From Aspidiotus rigidus (taxonomy: Eukaryota; Arthropoda; Insecta; Hemiptera; Diaspididae), in contig JAVHKY010000018.1 in NCBI GenBank assembly GCA_035079385.1, positions 1,612,001 through 1,676,000 of the forward strand: a stretch of 64,000 nt of DNA, read 5' to 3'. Both the position numbers and the translations under genes were made by a program. Positions 30,316 through 42,882 of this stretch are shown piece by piece. How positions within the stretch are numbered: the stretch's first letter is position 1; every line of letters begins with the position of its first letter. The notes under the pieces were generated by a model. It worked only from the letters and a program-made list of their open reading frames with translations. It did no database searches and was not told the origin of the DNA.

Positions 30316-32568
30316 ACGTTTCTAAGATTGAATTGAACGATTTCCCCCTCCCCAAACCCATCTATTCTAACATTCATTGGCCAATTTTTTGACGTAGTTA
30401 CAATATCGAAGTTCTTGTGATTAATCACGGTATCATATAATCATTATTGACGTAGATATCACCGCTATTTCTATATAGGTTTTGACGTGTTTGACTTAGA
30501 ATAAGGTGAAAGAGGCGAGGGAGGGGGTTTGTTGTTCTGCGAATCGTTTATCAGTAGTTTTATGCAGTGGAAGAGACACAAGGATCCAGTTTGAATTGGC
30601 GTGATGAGTATCCATATGAACGTACGCTATGCTGTTATGCTCTTCTCATTTTGACAGATCGAAACACATGATTTTTCGTGGCTTATTGCACTTAATATGG
30701 CTCAACAAAGATTTGTGACACGCGAAGAACCAGGTTAAAATTTGATAAGGCAAAGTACGAATTCATGAGAAGTGGGGATGACAAGATCGTCTGAGCACTA
30801 GCTCTCTAATCTAAAGTATGAGGTGTGTCTTTCAAGTCAATAATATTGTGAGATCGTAAAACACAAGAAAGCTGATCAAATTACAATCGATTATGACTTT
30901 ATTGCGTGGTAGTATGTAGATAACCCCAATATCAGAGTGCCTTTCGCATATCGTCTCGATTCTTCAAACCTTAAGAAATAAAAATCATTATGTTCAAATT
31001 CGTATCCTTCGAACGAAGTACCTGAGAACTTCGGAGAATTACACGCGTACGTGACTCTGACGTACCGCTTTATCGAAATTGTCCTGCATCATTTCATTCT
31101 CTTATCTATAGCGCGAGTATTTTTAGGCGTATAAGAAAAATCACATTACACAAGCATATCAAAGCATATTAAATATGATTACCTGCTCCGCAATGAATCC
31201 GCCATAAAACGGTGCACGACACTATCCCGTAAAGTAATTCGATAAAAGACATTTCACACTATTTACAAAATATCGAGATCACATTTTGATACCCGCGCAG
31301 ATTAAGAAAAAAGCTGTTCCAACTGCGAGAATTTAATGGCTTTAAGTGTGGCGGAAACTGTTGTTTCGCGCGCGCCGCAGATAAGAGAACTCATCGCGCT
31401 TCACCTTCATCCGACTCACTTCTTGATAAGAGGTTTATTTAGGTATTATAGCGATTTTAATGTGGGAAAAAATAAACGTAATTTATATAATTTTTCCTAC
31501 CGATACGAACGAAGTAAACATCATCGCGCGCGCCGTGCATTAATGAAAATGTGAAAACCCGACGATGCGAATGCCTTAAACTAGCATATAGAGAGATGTA
31601 TCTTTTCGACACACGTGATTTACTCCTCGTCCGTTCAATTAGACGATGTCCCATCCATACGTTCGCGAGTAGGGGTTCTAAAATATCGCTGTAAGTAGCG
31701 AACGGCGACGCGATATTTTGGGAACGATCGCGGGATGGAACCTCATTAGTACGATCGGAAGTAGGTACGACGTTTTTCGTAAAAATAAAATTAAAAGCTC
31801 GAAGATGGACGAGGTAAAAATCTTCGTTGATGATCAAAAATTTTGCGAGTTTGATTCAATTTTCAATATTATTTTGAGGTACAGTGCAGTGCACGCTTGC
31901 TAACTCGGCTTAGATAACTAGTTATTAATTAGCGTCGTTATATTACAACGTTATTATTTATGTTCGCATACATTCACGTGTTTTCAGTCAACACGCTGAG
32001 AAAATGTCAAACCTTGGTATCTTCATTTTTTCAAACTCTGTGCGCACATCTTGAAGTCTATACAGATCTTGCGCGAGGGAAGAGGACCGTTTCTTTTCAA
32101 ATACGTCGTAAAATTGATGATGTATGCGCCAGAGTATGCCCTTGACCTTAGCTCAGATCAAAAAATTATTAAAATTTTTTGATAGGAGTAGTTGTAGATT
32201 AAAAAAAAATTGTGTTTTGCCATTTGGTTCACGTAACGAACGAAACATGCACTCACTGATGATAGCCCAGGCAAATTATAGCTTTAAAATGAGCAAAAAT
32301 CGCTACCTCACGTTTGTTCGTGCAGAAGTGATCATCGAGGTACCCATATAATGAAAATCCGAAAACCTTACTTTCTCACCGAAGCGACGCCGCTACCACA
32401 GGGGGGTCGGATCGTCTCTCAATTTTCAGGTTTTTAGATTTTTCTCAAAAACGGTGGGCTCAAGAGCAAAGAGGCATAACTCCAAAATTATTTAACTTGA
32501 AATTTGTCACAAAATGAACTCCCATACGAGTATATTCCGATGAGTGAAAGTCGTACAACAATTCTTTG
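30316..32568. other. Intron 1, no gene seen
   Basis: Unique-looking sequence. The interval about 31000-31900 is less AT-rich, has several 'cgcgcg' runs and no simple repeats. This could be regulatory, but nothing shows it directly. Confidence 0.45.
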
Positions 32569-32719
32569 AAAGGCTCTAGCCGGGTAAGGGAGGAAAATGT
32601 TTCAAATGTCCGTGAAAATATTGTCCCCGATGAGAAAACTCGAAACCCAAAAAATTGGACTCATCCGCTCACATGGCTGTATCTCAGGCATTAATGATCG
32701 CACAGCAATGTAACCGGGG
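32569..32719 (+). repeat. Direct repeat, copy 1
   Basis: 'aggctctagccgggtaaggg' through 'aatgatcgcacagcaatgta' recurs with small indels at 33363-33587, about 800 bp away in the same orientation. Confidence 0.82.
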
Positions 32720-33179
32720 ATGTACACTTGGGATATTTTTAACATGCAGTGCACTACTTACGGCAGCTTGCGGGACCGTGGTCAGCTGAGGCACCAGCCA
32801 CACGCCTAACTTTTGTGTTTGCATTTTTCACAAAACTTAAAGAGGCGTGCAAAAGTGTTCAGAAGTTCGAGCAGCAGAGCATGAAAGTGCTTTCAGGAAT
32901 AGAACCCCCACTCACTTCAATTTTGCTGCTCACCTTATCGACAATAACCACATATTCTCGGTCAATAATGGCGTCCGTCGATAAAAGCTCAAAATTGACG
33001 GCTCTAGAGGAAGTAGAAATCAACAAACTCTATAATTCTTCCTCCCTTCCTCTTCTTGCTAATAAAATAATACCGTATTCTAAGTTCGGTGACTTGTTTT
33101 ACGCGGCCGGCGCGGCGTCGGTTCTGTTCATTCATGACTCACTCTCCTGTTAATTCTTTATCTCATTATTTTTTTCCTT

Positions 33180-33290
33180 TTTTCTTTTCTTGTACTGTCA
33201 GTACCTACTTATTCTAACGACCTGAAGATGATGCATGTTACCAAAACGCGTCCTGAAATAAAATATTAATTATTTTTACGTTTTTTATGC
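33180..33290 (+). repeat. Possible Penelope-like 3' tail with hammerhead-like motif
   Basis: 'cctgaagatgatgcatgtta' followed by 'ccaaaacgcgtcctgaaa' has the CUGANGA layout, but with AAAA in place of GAAA. It comes just before AATAAA and may be the end of a retroelement. Tentative. Confidence 0.35.
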
Positions 33291-33362
33291 CTGCAATAGT
33301 ATTTTCTACTCTAATAAGAAATATTTATATTTGAATCATGTCCAAAACTTGTTAGAAAATCG

Positions 33363-33587
33363 CTCAAAGGCTCTAGCCGGGTAAGGGGGGATAATGGCCT
33401 TGGTCGAAAAATGTTTCAAATGTCCGTCAAAATGTTGAAATGTTGTCCCCAATGAGAAAACTCAAAACCCAAAAAGTGAACCCATCCGCTCACCCACATG
33501 GGCTGCAGAGTCATTTTTAGGCCTAAAATCCAATTATGCTTCTATCTCAGGCATTAATGATCGCACAGCAATGTAACTTGGGGATAT
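33363..33587 (+). repeat. Direct repeat, copy 2
   Basis: Longer version of 32569-32719, with an extra ~70 bp including 'gggctgcagagtcattttta'. Confidence 0.82.
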
Positions 33588-33954
33588 TTTACTATTATGT
33601 AAACATTCATCCGTGGTATTTTTTTCAAAAAGAATCAATCACATTTTCCCTAGTTTCTAGCAATAACAAAACTTCAAATTCGAATATTGAAAAGAATCGA
33701 GTGGGGAGGCACCTGTGCAAAATCATTCATAAGAAGCGCCATACCCTCTACGACAACATACATTAGTACCATAGTCCTCGGTAAGGTGGAACATTCCCAA
33801 AACAATCAATATATTAGAATGAATTTCTGTGATTTTTCCATTTATAGCGGGGTGAACTACGACTGCTACCGCTATAGACCGCGTGAAATCAGAAGCGAAT
33901 GTTCGAGCTAAAAAATACTCACTCCTCCGTGGGATGAAATGGGAATGTAGATAG

Positions 33955-34310
33955 ACCAAAAATATATTTTTAGTATTTCGTTTATCGATTTGGTCAATTC
34001 TTATGCAAACACATCCACGGATTAGGTGGAGTGCGTGAAAAGAGCAGAGAAGTGAGAAAATCCACTTTTCCACCCTGGAGGACCGTGAGTTTTGGTGTTT
34101 CATTCACCAATTAGGTCGATTATAATGTAAACGCGTCCACCGAACTCGAAAAAAATAGTAAAAAACTTCTCCAGTCACTGGAACGTTCTGGAAATGACAA
34201 ATAGTCGAGAAAGTCCAATTTTTCAACCTGAAGGACCCTGATTTTTGACATTTTATTTATCAATTAGTTTAAATCTTATGTACCCGCCAAGTTGGAAAAA
34301 AATAGTCAAT
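33955..34310 (+). repeat. ~150-bp subrepeats of the foldback, left side
   Basis: Units carry 'aaaatccacttttccaccc', 'ttcaccaattaggtcgatta' and 'ctccagtcactggaacg'. About two units, matching 36340-36640 and, reversed, 36790-37305. Confidence 0.75.
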
Positions 34311-34949
34311 ATCCCGATAAACCAGATCGACCAAATATCTCAGTCGATTTTGAGTAAATGTTGACAAAAAATAGACTGAGCGGGCGCTCTGATGAGTGAC
34401 TAATAATCGACCAATTTTTTCGGTCGATTTACTTCCGCTCTTCCCTACCATATTTAGACCACATTTAAAGCAACTTGGACAAAATTTGTCGATCTGTAGG
34501 TAATGTATGTATCATAAAATATGGTCTATCCTCAGTCATTGGCCGTATTTCCTCTGCAATTGATTATATTCTGACCATTTTTGACCAAAAAAAGAGTCGA
34601 TTTCTAGGGAGCCTTGACGATATAAAATATTTTCTCATAGTCAATATTTAATCATTGTCAACAAACCACCATAATTATAATTCTTTTGACGAAAAAGATT
34701 GGTAGATTTCTGAGCAATGTAGACGATTATATAATAGTCCGTTGTAGCCTATATTCAAGCGATATTAATGGACCACTACAAGTAGAACACTTTTGACAGA
34801 GCAGAACAATCAAGTTTTGGGCAATAGAGACGCCATACCACCATTTTCGACCGGAAAAAGCAGTCTATATCTAAGGCTCCCTTAAGTGAGAGAAAAAAAG
34901 AATGAAGATGGCAATCTTGTTGGCAGGATTATATTGAGAGGGGTGCGAT

Positions 34950-35825
34950 TTTGGTCTAAAATTACAATATTAATTAGTATATCTTCAATTATTTATGGAC
35001 ATGTTCAGAAATTTGTAGAATTTATTATGGATTCATACCAATTAAAATTGAATCATTTAATTTAAATAATTAATTTTAAGTGAATCTAAATGTTTTATGT
35101 ATCTATTCATTTAAATTTAATTTATAAAATTCGTACATCATTATTTACTTTTAATTTTAAATTTAATTAATGTTAATTTTATTATTTAAATTAATTTTTC
35201 AAGAATTATTATTTATTAATTTTTTTTATTTGTCATAAATAAACATAATAATTTTTTATTAGTAATTGAATGTAAAATTGAACAAAAAAATAAAAAAATA
35301 TCATTCTGGTTCAATACGATAACGAGTTTTAAATATTATTTAAAATCATTGAAATTATTAAATAATTAATTCTCTTTTAAAGGATCAAATATATCAAATA
35401 AATTGAATGAGATATAAAAAGTTATTTAGTTTCAATTTTTTCAGTTGTTTTATAATAATTTTTATATTATCGAAAATTAATATAAATATTTTTATTGAAT
35501 AAAAGAATTCCAAAAAACAAAATTAATAATTTCAATTAAATCAACTATATCAAGAAAATTTAAATAAAATCTTTATTTTTTCAAAATAATATTATATTCT
35601 AAACTCCCTAAATGAAGTTAAAATCTAATTTCAAAAAATAAAATTCATATAAAATTAAAATTTGAAAAAAAAATTATATTCATCAATTATCCCTGTTGGA
35701 ATTCCTTAAATTGCATATATAAATCTAATATTTTTATGATTAGTAGAATATGTTCATTTAATGAACAATTTTTTTTTATTAATAATATCAATTTTTAAAT
35801 TTTGAATTTCATTTTAAATATCTTT
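34950..35825 (-). pseudogene. Mitochondrial insert (NUMT): cox1 start and cytb fragment
   Basis: Very AT-rich block. On the minus strand near 35765-35700, 'KWTYSTNHKNI' (TGA read as Trp) matches the start of COX1 (K-W-x-x-S-T-N-H-K-D-I-G). Near 35330-35280, 'RIEPEWYFF' (again TGA as Trp) matches the cytochrome b P-E-W-Y-F motif. The two are adjacent, unlike any intact gene, so the insert is rearranged or decayed. It sits in the middle of the foldback at 32720-37484. A ~40-bp piece at 35085-35130 resembles 59775-59815 in the other insert. Confidence 0.68.
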
Positions 35826-36339
35826 ACTTGTCTGCGAGTTTGCGAGCAATATGACAGTTGATTCATTCCAAAGCAAAAATGAGTGACTGCCGTTTGCATG
35901 ACATTAGACCAAAAAAAATGAGTAAAAATATTAATAGATGTTGAGGAAAAATCTACTCAAAATGGATCAAAGTAACTCCCAAAATACCGGGTCAGAATAT
36001 CTGCCCAGAAATCGACTAGAAATCTTAGTCAAAATTGAGTAATAAATACGATATCAATTTTAAACTAAGAAACGGGGAAAAATTCCATTCTGATGTATTG
36101 ACAATATAACGACCAAAAAATGGGGTCAGAATGCGTATTCCGCATAGTGATCAAAAATCAACCAAAAATTATGATCAAAATTTAGTAGAAATAATATCAG
36201 ACCAACAATCAACTGAAATGAATAGACAAAATTTGGTCAATTTATCTCAAAAATTTACTAAAAATCAACCATTTTGTGATGGTACCATAATATTTGGTCT
36301 TTTTTCAGTCGTACGACCAAAAACCAACCAATATCGACC

Positions 36340-37305
36340 ATATAGTGGTGGTCGATTTGGTTCATCGGGTAAATTCTCCAGTCGCTGGAACGGGTTTGAA
36401 ATTGTAAGAAATCCAGAGAATCCACTTTTTCAGCTTACAGAGCTGCAATTTTTCATATTTCGTTCATCAATTAGGTCAGTCCTTATGTAAACACTTCCAC
36501 CGAGTTGGAAAAAAATATTCAATAAATTCTCCAGTCGCTGGAACGGTCTAGAAATAGTACCAAATCCAGAAAATCCACTTTTTCAACATGGAGAGCCCTG
36601 ATTTTTGGTATTTTGTTTATCAATTATGTTGAACCTTAATATGAAAATATCTCCATTGAGTTTGGAAAAAATAGTCATAAATTCTCCAGTCGGTTCGTGT
36701 GTATCTTTGGTTTTTTCTATTTCCAGAGCGTCCCAGCGACGAGAGATTTTTTTTCTCGGCGAACGAGATCTGAAAAGAATTGACCAAATCAATGGATGAA
36801 TTTCCAGAAATGGTTCTCAAGGTTGAAAAGGTGGATTTCCTTGATTTTCTATCATTTCCAGACTGTTCCAGCCACTGGAGAATTTGTTGAATATTTTTTT
36901 CAATTTCGGTGGATATGTTTACATGAAAATTGACTTAATTGAGAAACAAAATACCAAGAATCAAGGTTGTCCAGGTTGAAAAAGTGGATTTCCTCGACTT
37001 TCTATTATTTCTGGGCCATTCCAGCGACTGGATACAACTTGTAAGACGTATTAACATGAGATTTGACCTAATTGATGAACAAAACACCAAAAGTCAAGCC
37101 TCTACATGTTGAAAAAGTGGACTTCCTCGATTTTCTACCATGTCTAGACCGTTTCAGCGACTGGAGAATTTTTCGACCATTTTTTTCCAACTTCGACGGA
37201 CATGTTTACATTATAATTGACCTAATTAATGAACAAAATACCAAAACTCACGGTTCTCCAGGGTGAAAAAGTGGATTTTCTCATTTCTCTACTGTTTTCA
37301 GACTG
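36340..37305. repeat. ~150-bp subrepeats of the foldback, right side, head-to-head
   Basis: Forward units ('ccagtcgctggaacgg', 'aaatccactttttcaacatg') run to about 36720. They are followed by units in reverse ('ccagcgactgg', 'gttgaaaaagtgga') to 37305. The turn lies near 36720-36790. Confidence 0.75.
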
Positions 37306-37484
37306 TTCCTGAAAGCACTTTCATGCTCTGCTGCTCGAACTTCTGAACACTTTTGCACGCCTCTTCAAGTTTTGTGAAAAATACAAACACAAAAATTAGG
37401 CGTGTGGCTGGTGCCTCGGCTGACCACGGTCCCGCAAACTGCCGTAAGTAGTGCACTGCATGTTAAAAAATCCCAAGTGTACTA

Positions 37485-39351
37485 TTCTATTTTATTGTTT
37501 AGCTTACGCGGAACAACATCTCGACGCTTACCAGAAAAGTGAACCAGAAATATTTTGCTCAAAATCTCACCACTTTTCAACACAATCTGAGCCATATAAT
37601 AAAACTCCTTGTTTCTGAGGGCTTAATAATACCTCCATAATATAAAGTCGCACGCGCGTCGTTTTTAAGTATCCAAATCACGGCTGTAAATTCATTCTTC
37701 TGTTACACTTTTTATGACTGAACCGTCATCGTCACGCCTTCCTGATTCATCTTTCTCATCGTTCTTGCTGGTCTGTTTCTTCTTCCTTCTGATTCATCGT
37801 TTTGTTTTCCGTCAGTTTTTGCAACGCCTGATGATGGGCAGTGAGTTCTACCTGCGAAACTATGGAATTTTAAAACCGTACGCTTGTCCGTAATAATTCT
37901 CACTTTGTAATGTTATTCAGACTTGTAACAGATAGAATATTTTTGTTTCGAATCTGATCTTACGGCCCATTTTCCAGAGTTCTGGAGTAGTCTACCAGGT
38001 TCTTCTACTATGTGAGGAGAGTTCTATAATAGATATAATATTGCATCAAGAATCGAATTGAGGGTATGAAAACTTCGCATGGATAATCTACGTGTTATAT
38101 CTAAAAATGAATTCCACATTTCTCATATACCTCTGTAAAACGACCATTGGTGAGTAATGTTTATATTTTGCAAAATTCTCGCATTATACCGTAGTAGAAA
38201 TCATCAAAACGACGTGCAATTTTGTTGTTTGACCTTGTCGAGTGTGTGTTCATGACTCTCGCCCACGGCTCTCGGTACAAAATTTACTTTCGCAAAGTTT
38301 ATCGCGTAATGAAATTTTTCTCCGGCCTATCCTTTGTTTATTATAAAAATCTTACAATCTTATTAAATTGATCCGCGAGAAAGGCATTAAAGTTAGGAAG
38401 AAGGATGCGTTGGTGCGAGAGAGAAACTCGCGAAATAAAGAATTGAGATTCAACGCACACTAGTAAAATTAATTCTCTTCTTTTTTTCGGCTGCGATTTA
38501 TGTGCCACTGTGCGATACTGGAAGATGATTTAACGTTCGCATTGCTAGACTGGTACGAAAAAAACGTTCGAGTTACGCTGTGACACCTTGTGGAGGAGAA
38601 ATAAAATTTGGTCGCGGAATTAATGTTAGGTACGTTACAAATATGTTACAGAGTCTTCATGATGACGAAAACGTTCCACTGCTGGCGAACTTACACGTGT
38701 CACTACGTGCGGATGTGCGAGGAATGTGTTTTTTTCCAACTAACATATTTTTTCTCTTATAATGACATAATGACTGAATTTTTTTGCAAACAGTCAGCTG
38801 TCAAATTTCTCCATCATTGCCTTGGCTGAATCGCATCCCATAATACGATCCACATCGACATCACTCGCGAAGCAACTTTGACCACAGATTTCTTTGTGAT
38901 TCCATTCTTTCTGAGAGGTGTTATAGCTGGTTTTGATCACAACACGCTATCACTTTATAACACTTTTTCCTTTTCAAAGCCAACAGAAATCGATATCTTC
39001 ACTTATCGTACAACACACAAATTTTGGAACTGAGTTACCTGCCATGCAAAAAAGGGAGGGTGGAACACATCTCACATAGACGAGTTTAAAGCAAAGATTT
39101 TTTTTCCAACCACATTTACCAAAATAATACAAAATGATAGTAATAAAACATAGGAACACAAGGTGTCAAAAATAAAAATAATCGTAACTAATAATTAAAA
39201 AGAAATAATAGGTAATAAAGCAAAGATAAAATAGATACAGAAATGAAACAATGGTCTTGTCAAAGCATGCAGTTAGAACGCAGAGAAAAAAAGACATTAT
39301 ATTTACAATAGGCCTAGATTCTTGTCTAATATTTTAACTAGTTGTCTATCA
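37485..39351. other. Intron 1, no gene seen
   Basis: At 37830-37860, 'cctgatgatgggcagtgagt' followed by 'tctacctgcgaaact' has the CUGAUGA and GAAA words of a hammerhead core and may be a retroelement tail. The rest is unremarkable. Confidence 0.45.
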
Positions 39352-40871
39352 TCCCTATCCCCTCCTTACCTCCTCTAATTCTACAAAACTTCCAAATCCC
39401 ATCTCGTAACTACGGCAAACTTCTCGGCTTACATTTTGACCAAAAACTTACCTGGGCCCCCCACATTAAAACCCTCAAAGCCAAATGCACACGCGCTCTA
39501 AACATAATAAAAAACATATCTCATCCATCTAAAGGCTGCAACAGAAAGTTACTCCTTCTTCTACACAAAAGTCTTATTCGCTCAAAATTAGATTATGGTT
39601 CCCCGATCTACAACACAGCAAAAAAAACCGTCCTTGCCTTACTCGACCCTATCCAGACATCTTCTCGCAGGATTGCCCTGGGAGCTTATCGCACCAGCCC
39701 CAAACTTAGCCTATGTGCAGAAGCCCCAGATCCTCCCCTTCACTTTCGAAGGCTCATCCTAACCTCCAACTTTTTATCCTCTGTAGCATAATTCTCACAA
39801 CTTCCCATCTTTAACCGAATCTTTCACCACAATCACAACCAATCCTCCATCAAACATATTCGCCTTCAATTCAATCATCTGATCAACAAACCGTTCATAG
39901 CACATCCCCTAGAATCCATATACACAACCTTCCCCCCTTGGACCTTCCCTCAACCTAAAATACGCCTAGATCTCACAGAAATCCCAAAATCTGACAAACC
40001 TGGTTTTACCCAACATATCAACAAACTACTTCAAGAATACCCTGACCATTCACTTTGCCTCACCGATGGGTCGAAAACATCTACTAAAGCAGCTTACGCA
40101 TACTCCATCGACGGGGAAATATCTTCTCATCGCATCCGAAATATAGCCTCTATTTCTACAGCCGAACTGATGGCCATTTTTTCCTGCCTTTCCCACCTCT
40201 CTCAACTACCCCCAAACGGTAAATTCATTATTCTCACTGACTCACTTTCTTCACTCCACTCCCTTACAGACGCATACAACTCTAACCCTATAATCCAACG
40301 CATCTTTCTCACACTACGCACTTTGGAAACAATCAACACTCAAATTATCTTCATATGGATCCCTGGACACACCAATTTCCCCGACCACGACGCAGTTGAT
40401 CAAGCCGCTAAACAAGCTACCTCCCTCAGTCAAATAACTGATAATTCACCCCTACCAACCCTAGATTACAAAAATTACTATCGTTCTCTCATCACACAAT
40501 CATGGAAGACTCTTTGGGAAAATCAAACAAACAATAAACTTCTCAGTATCAAAAAAACACTGGTTCCTTGGGTATCCTCCATTCAAAACACAAGAAGAGA
40601 AGAAGTAATTCTCTCTCGTCTCAGAATTGGTCACACAAAAATTACTCACATCCACCTCATCAGTCCCTACATCCTAACCCCTCCCTCATGTCCCCACTGT
40701 CAAAAAGACGAATTAACAGTGGAACACTTTTTTTCATGCCCCAGACTTTTACCCCTTCGCTCTTCTTCGGATACCCCCTCTTCACTCACCCAAGCACTCA
40801 AAAACAACCAGGACATCATTTCGAATACCCTACATTACCTAAGACAAACTGACTTTTACGCTCACATCTGA
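39352..40871 (+). pseudogene. LINE RT thumb plus RNase H, one in-frame stop
   Basis: A single frame interrupted only by a TAG at 39789-39791. 'YGKLLGLHFDQKLTWAPHI' is the RT thumb motif. 'LYGSPIYNTA'-like and 'SSRRIALGAYRTSP' follow. The RNase H part carries the catalytic acids: Asp in 'LCLTDGSKTS', Glu in 'STAELMAIFS', Asp in 'ILTDSLSSLHS', and the final Asp in 'HDAVDQAAKQA', with 'IWIPGHTNF' between. A Cys/His cluster 'CPHCQKDELTVEHFFSCP' ends it. With one stop it is a recent casualty. Confidence 0.84.
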
Positions 40872-41118
40872 ACACAAACATCGACTATACCTCTACAACC
40901 TTCTACATACACACATTGTAAACTTTTACACACCATTACCTGAAGCAATTACACTCGACATTATATTCCATCCTCTTATCCTTCCTCACTTTTCCCTACT
41001 CTACCAACTTCCTTAACCTCCCTTTCTTATGTGTTATTTATAATATTACTTTCATAACTTTTGTAACGCCGAGCCAATAGCCCTCGTGCAGCTCTAGTGC
41101 TCGTAAAAATAAAAAAAA
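39352..41118 (+). mobile_element. RNase H-bearing LINE, 5'-truncated (plus copy)
   Basis: Begins inside the RT thumb and ends in an A-rich tail after 'cgtgcagctctagtgctcgt' (41088-41107). It is nearly identical to the minus-strand copy at 48679-50887, which extends further 5'. An RNase H domain downstream of the RT suggests the I/LOA/R1-like superfamily; the clade is not resolved. Confidence 0.85.
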
Positions 41119-42631
41119 AATAAATAATAATAATTGTTGATTTCCATTTTGTTTCATTGTCGCAGCGCACGGCTAGGATTATGATTATTTGTGGGGATAC
41201 TTTTGAATTTCGGATCTCGATAGGCAAAAAGGAACCTCTCGGGTTTCAGATCTGAGTGGATCGAGAAGATGCGGATCTTTTTGTTTTCAGATCTTTACTA
41301 TAGAAAAAATGTGGATCTTTTGAACACCAGATTTTAGTAAAAAAGAAAGCTTTGGATCTCTTAAGTTTCGGTAATTGAAAAAATCAGAAAAATGGATTCC
41401 CGTTATTTCGTAGTCGAGGGGGGAAAAAAGACAGCTTACTTTTTTTCTCACGATAAAGTTGCAATTCGTTAATCGCCACCTGATGCTTAAAGGGTCATAG
41501 ACTTCTTCAATAATAAGAACAAATTTTTCCATTCAAATTACAGTCCGAAGTATTTTTAAATTTTCGTTATTTTACAAAGAAAAAAAAAAAAAAGAGACCT
41601 AACTACTGAGGCGCATGCACAGAACAAGATGCAGATACACCCTTTTGAGGAGATTGTTTTCATTTCAAGAACATTTTAAAATAGAACACTTACCTAATGA
41701 AGAATATTTTTGAGGGAACCTATAAATATTACAAACAAGTAACATTTTTTTTTTAAGGTCGTATATCACATTATGGTTAAAAAATTAACAAATCCCTAAA
41801 TGGTGCATCCCGCAAGCGAAAAAATATTCAATTTCTCGTTTCATTATACCTTCCTAGACAACTTGAAAAAACGTCAACGTCATGTTAAAAAAATGATAAG
41901 TACCTACATACTTTTACGATATGAGAATATTTTTTATTACAAATATTTGAGTTTTGCAGTACCTAATATTCACAGATTGGTTGAAAATTATAACATGATC
42001 AATATCGTTACGATTTAAAGAAATAAATACATAATCAAGATGCAGCACAAGTGTAAAATATTCTGATCATAAAAGTATTACATTTCAAGAAAAGAGCAAA
42101 TAATTATTCTAAAATACTGCTCCGATAGATTCTTCACCCACCATATATTGTGAAATAATTAAAATTGGAAGAGAATAACAAATTTACAAGATGAAAAAAA
42201 AAGAAAAGATCAACAGTTGATAATAGTCACAAATATAAAATCGAGTTGTTTTTTTTTCCCACATTTATCAAAAAGAATAATTATCTTGCTCTTCTTCAAA
42301 TATTCTGAGTACGAGTATATTTTTACATCTAAATCAGCTATTACTCATTTTCCGTATCAACGGTATATTTTTTCTTTTTTTTTTTCTTTCAGTATTACAA
42401 TATTATTATAATTTCTTTATATTTCTCTTTCTTATACGGTAAAATTTATATAATTATTACTCAACTTCGTATAAATTTCTTCTCATAATTCTACGGTAAT
42501 TTTCATTTCTTTCGTTTCGTTCAATAAGTCCTGTCAAACTGTTGGATATTTTTTCATGTATTCTCATATTTTGAGCTAATGGCCCCAGAGGAGTGTAAAT
42601 GTTTGTTAAGTAAATAAATAAATAAAAAGCA
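41119..42631. other. Intron 1, no gene seen
   Basis: AT-rich intronic sequence without recognisable features. Confidence 0.5.
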
Positions 42632-42882
42632 TATGTGACGCGATGTGAGAAACCCCACCACTTGTCGGAAAACCGAATTTTAATGTAAAAAAAAAAAGAA
42701 AAACGAAAAAAGGGAAAAGTCGATTTCCTAATTATGTGATGAACTCATGGTAGATACGTTTGGTAACATATTTACGAAATTTCAACGCAGTTCAACTACT
42801 ATAACACGGTCTAGTCGCAGTGAACGGCCAAAAATATAATTTTCCGAAAAGTAGTGGGGTTTTTTAGATCGCGTCACATATT
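42632..42882. mobile_element. MITE with ~50-bp inverted ends
   Basis: The left end 'tatgtgacgcgatgtgagaa' with 'accccaccacttgtcgg' is mirrored at the right by 'ccgaaaagtagtggggtttt' and 'agatcgcgtcacata'. About 250 bp, no coding frame. A two- or three-base TA-type target duplication is possible. Confidence 0.75.

Larger units (their letters stand above)
32720..37484. mobile_element. Composite foldback element enclosing a mitochondrial insert
   Basis: Inverted arms of about 180 bp (32720-32902 and 37306-37484) start 'gtacacttgggat' and run through 'aacatgcagtgcactactta' to 'catgaaagtgctttcagga'. Inside are a duplicated 220-bp block, ~150-bp subrepeats in forward orientation (about 33960-34300 and 36340-36640) and reversed (36790-37305), and a mitochondrial insert (about 34950-35825). 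No transposase frame was found. The 64-residue to 134-residue frames inside show no known domain. Confidence 0.65.

Noticed and set aside
30316..32568. Conserved enhancer in the less AT-rich interval
   Set aside because: Base composition alone is not evidence. No motif cluster was recognisable without comparison to other species.
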